From positions 1 to 50,130 of the forward strand of contig DATAFF010000157.1 of NCBI GenBank assembly GCA_036257595.1: a DNA stretch of 50,130 nt. Reading direction: 5' to 3'. The position numbers were made by a program, and so were the translations under genes. Positions 48,064-50,130 of this stretch are shown piece by piece; position 1 is the stretch's first letter, and every line of letters starts with the position of its first letter. The notes beneath the pieces are model-generated. The model worked only from the letters and a program-made list of their open reading frames with translations. It did not search any database and had not been told where the DNA came from. This DNA comes from DATAFF01 sp036257595. GTDB lineage: Bacteria; Pseudomonadota; Alphaproteobacteria; Rhizobiales; Aestuariivirgaceae.

Positions 48064-50130
48064 CTACTCCGCCGCCTCGCGATAGGCATCCGGCGGCGGG
48101 CAGGCGCACACCAGATTGCGGTCGCCATAGACATTGTCGACCCGCCCGACCGGCGGCCAATATTTGTCGTCGCGGATCGAGCGCATCGGGAAGAACGCCT
48201 TCTCGCGCGAATAGGGCCGCGTCCATTCGGCGATCAGCGCCCGGTGGGTGTGCGGCGCATGTTTCAGCACGTTGTTCTGCGGATCGGCCTCGCCGCGCTC
48301 GACCTCGGCGATCTCCCCGCGAATCGCGATCATCGCATCGCAGAACCGGTCGAGCTCGCTCAGATCCTCGCTCTCGGTCGGCTCGATCATCAGCGTCTCC
48401 GGCACCGGCCATGACATGGTCGGCGCATGGAAGCCGTAATCAATGAGCCGCTTGGCGACATCCTCGGTGGTGATGCCGGTCTTCTCCTTGATCTGCCGGA
48501 GATCGATGATGCATTCATGCGCCACATAGCCGCCCGGTCCCGTATAGACGATCGGGTAATGCGGCTTGAGCCGGCGCGCGATGTAATTGGCGTTGAGAAT
48601 GGCCACCGCCGTCGCCCGCGTCAGCCCCTCCCCGCCCATCATCGCGATATAGGCCCAGGAGATCGGCAGGATCGACGCCGAGCCCCAGGGCGCCGACGAC
48701 ACCTGCCCGACCGTCACCGCCCGTCCCGCCGCCGGATTGACGCCCGACACCACTGCATGGCCCGGGAGGAAGCGGGCGAGATGCGCCTTGACGCCGATCG
48801 GCCCCATTCCCGGGCCGCCGCCACCATGCGGGATGCAGAACGTCTTGTGCAGATTGAGATGGCAGACATCGGCGCCGAGCTCGGCCGGCTTGACCAGCCC
48901 GACCAGCGCATTGAGATTGGCGCCGTCGAGATAGACCTGCCCGCCCTTTTCATGAACGATGGCGCAGATCTCCTTCACCCCCTCCTCGAACACCCCATGG
49001 GTCGAGGGATAGGTGATCATCAGCGCCGCCAGCCGCTCGCCATGCGCTTCCGCCTTGCGCCTGAGATCGGCGATGTCGATATTGCCCGCCTCGTCGCAAT
49101 TCACCACCACCACCTCGAGGCCGGCCATCACCGCCGAGGCCGGATTTGTGCCATGGGCGGAGGAGGGTATGAGGCAGATGTCGCGTTTGTCCTGGCCCAT
49201 CGCCGCATGATAGGCGCGGATGGTGAGGAGCCCGGCATATTCGCCCTGGCTCCCGGCATTGGGCTGCAGCGAAATCGCATCGAAGCCGGTGATCTCGGCA
49301 AGCCATCCTTCGAGATCCTCGAACAGATGCTGGTAGCCTTGCGCTTGGTCGAGCGGTGCAAAGGGATGCATATGCGCGAAATCCCCCCAGGTGATCGGGA
49401 TCATCTCGGTGGTGGCATTGAGCTTCATGGTGCACGAGCCGAGCGGGATCATCGAGCGGTCGAGCGCGATGTCCTTGCTCTGCAGATAGCGCAGATAGCG
49501 CAGCATCTCGGTCTCGCTGCGGTGCTGCGAGAACACCGGATGGCTCATGAACGGCGTCTGCCGCTGCAGCGCCGGCGGGATCGTCTCCCTGGTCTCGTGA
49601 TCGAGCGAATCGAGCGTCGCCTCCTTGAGCGCATCGCGGCGGAAGCAGCAGATGAGCCGCTCGACCTCGTCGCGCCGCGTCGTCTCGTCGAGCGAGATGC
49701 CGAGCGTGTCGGCATCGACCTCGCGCAGATTGATCAGCTGCTCGCGTGCCTTGGCCGCCACCGCATGGGCACGCCCGGGAAGCCGCACCGTGATGGTGTC
49801 GAAGAACGCCTTGGTGGTGACCTCATAGCCGGCCTTGGTCAGCGCCAGCGCCACGATCTCGGCATAGCGATGCGCCCGGCGTGCGATCTTCCGCACCCCC
49901 TCGGGCCCGTGATAGACGGCGAACATCGAGGCGACCACCGCCAGCAGCACCTGCGCCGTGCAGATATTGCTCGTCGCCTTCTCCCGCCGGATATGCTGCT
50001 CGCGCGTCTGCAGCGCCATGCGCAGCGCCGGCTGGCCAGTGGCATCGACGGAAACCCCGATGATGCGCCCCGGCATCGATCGCTTATAGGCATCGCGGGT
50101 GGCGAAGAACGCCGCATGCGGCCCGCCATA
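48064..50130 (-). CDS. gcvP: Glycine dehydrogenase (decarboxylating), P protein, partial
   Basis: The C-terminal two thirds or more of GcvP, the PLP-dependent P protein of the glycine cleavage system. The gene runs off the right edge, so the 5' end is missing. YGGPHAAFFATRD near the edge, PLGSCTMKLNATTEM, and the PLP-Lys region HLNLHKTFCIPHGGGGPG are visible. The end is normal (VGRVDNVYGDRNLVCACPP). Convergent with the orphan gene, 4 bases apart. The neighbours gcvH and gcvT would be beyond the window. Confidence 0.96.
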   Translation of the reverse strand, partial: YGGPHAAFFATRDAYKRSMPGRIIGVSVDATGQPALRMALQTREQHIRREKATSNICTAQVLLAVVASMFAVYHGPEGVRKIARRAHRYAEIVALALTKAGYEVTTKAFFDTITVRLPGRAHAVAAKAREQLINLREVDADTLGISLDETTRRDEVERLICCFRRDALKEATLDSLDHETRETIPPALQRQTPFMSHPVFSQHRSETEMLRYLRYLQSKDIALDRSMIPLGSCTMKLNATTEMIPITWGDFAHMHPFAPLDQAQGYQHLFEDLEGWLAEITGFDAISLQPNAGSQGEYAGLLTIRAYHAAMGQDKRDICLIPSSAHGTNPASAVMAGLEVVVVNCDEAGNIDIADLRRKAEAHGERLAALMITYPSTHGVFEEGVKEICAIVHEKGGQVYLDGANLNALVGLVKPAELGADVCHLNLHKTFCIPHGGGGPGMGPIGVKAHLARFLPGHAVVSGVNPAAGRAVTVGQVSSAPWGSASILPISWAYIAMMGGEGLTRATAVAILNANYIARRLKPHYPIVYTGPGGYVAHECIIDLRQIKEKTGITTEDVAKRLIDYGFHAPTMSWPVPETLMIEPTESEDLSELDRFCDAMIAIRGEIAEVERGEADPQNNVLKHAPHTHRALIAEWTRPYSREKAFFPMRSIRDDKYWPPVGRVDNVYGDRNLVCACPPPDAYREAAE

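Overview
The window is about 50 kb of GC-rich DNA, roughly two thirds G+C by eye. It reads as a chromosomal segment of an alphaproteobacterium, most likely in the Hyphomicrobiales (Rhizobiales). Supporting signs are a CcrM-type GANTC methyltransferase gene with a CtrA-type TTAA-N7-TTAA box and three GANTC sites upstream, an F0 ATP-synthase operon (atpI-B-E-F'-F) separate from any F1 genes, a mutY-DUF721-dsbA-smc block, a glyQ-glyS-ppdK block, ETF-quinone oxidoreductase and DUF1127. The family-level identity is a guess. No rRNA, tRNA, insertion sequence, prophage or CRISPR array was seen.

Layout. 0-6.5 kb: a tightly overlapping cobalamin (corrin ring) operon: small His-containing membrane protein, CbiX, CobH, CobL, CobI, a CbiG-CobJ fusion and CobM. 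6.4-11.3 kb: a DUF1127 protein and a divergent LysR regulator, then a minus-strand string of overlapping repair and modification genes (ygfZ, tag, HD hydrolase, tyrosine phosphatase, tsaC). 11.3-13.7 kb: a dihydroorotase and an AcuI/YhdH-like reductase. 13.7-23.5 kb: minus-strand genes for a small unknown protein, a Nudix hydrolase, a SleB cell-wall hydrolase, PpdK, GlyS, GlyQ, a tiny membrane protein, an S49 peptidase, a TrmN6-like methyltransferase and DUF2007. 23.6-31.4 kb: a polyprenyl diphosphate synthase; on the other strand IspE, a large TPR protein, an unknown secreted protein and ETF-QO; then type-4 uracil-DNA glycosylase and MoaB. 32-38.8 kb: a radical SAM protein, RNase HII, a CDF-like transporter, a lower-GC accessory stretch (34.6-36.5 kb), CcrM and MutY. 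38.8-46.7 kb: DUF721, DsbA, SMC, the F0 ATP synthase genes and a short DHFR-like protein. 46.8-48.1 kb: an orphan lower-GC gene. 48.1 kb to the end: the 3' part of gcvP.

How the genes work together. The first operon covers much of the corrin ring methylation sequence and includes a cobalt chelatase. CcrM and the CtrA-like site tie the 36 kb region to cell-cycle control. MutY, Tag and UDG are base-excision repair enzymes. GlyQS, TsaC and TrmN6 serve tRNA charging and modification. IspE and the polyprenyl synthase serve isoprenoid and quinone synthesis, and ETF-QO feeds electrons into the quinone pool.

The most unusual feature is a family of heptanucleotide tandem repeats at five places (13.7, 14.15, 37.68, 43.5 and 46.65 kb). 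All lie at gene 3' ends, several are arranged as long inverted repeats, and four of them supply the stop codon of a neighbouring gene. One encodes the last residues of MutY. Second is a structured, terminator-like double hairpin (36139-36232) in the accessory stretch next to ccrM.
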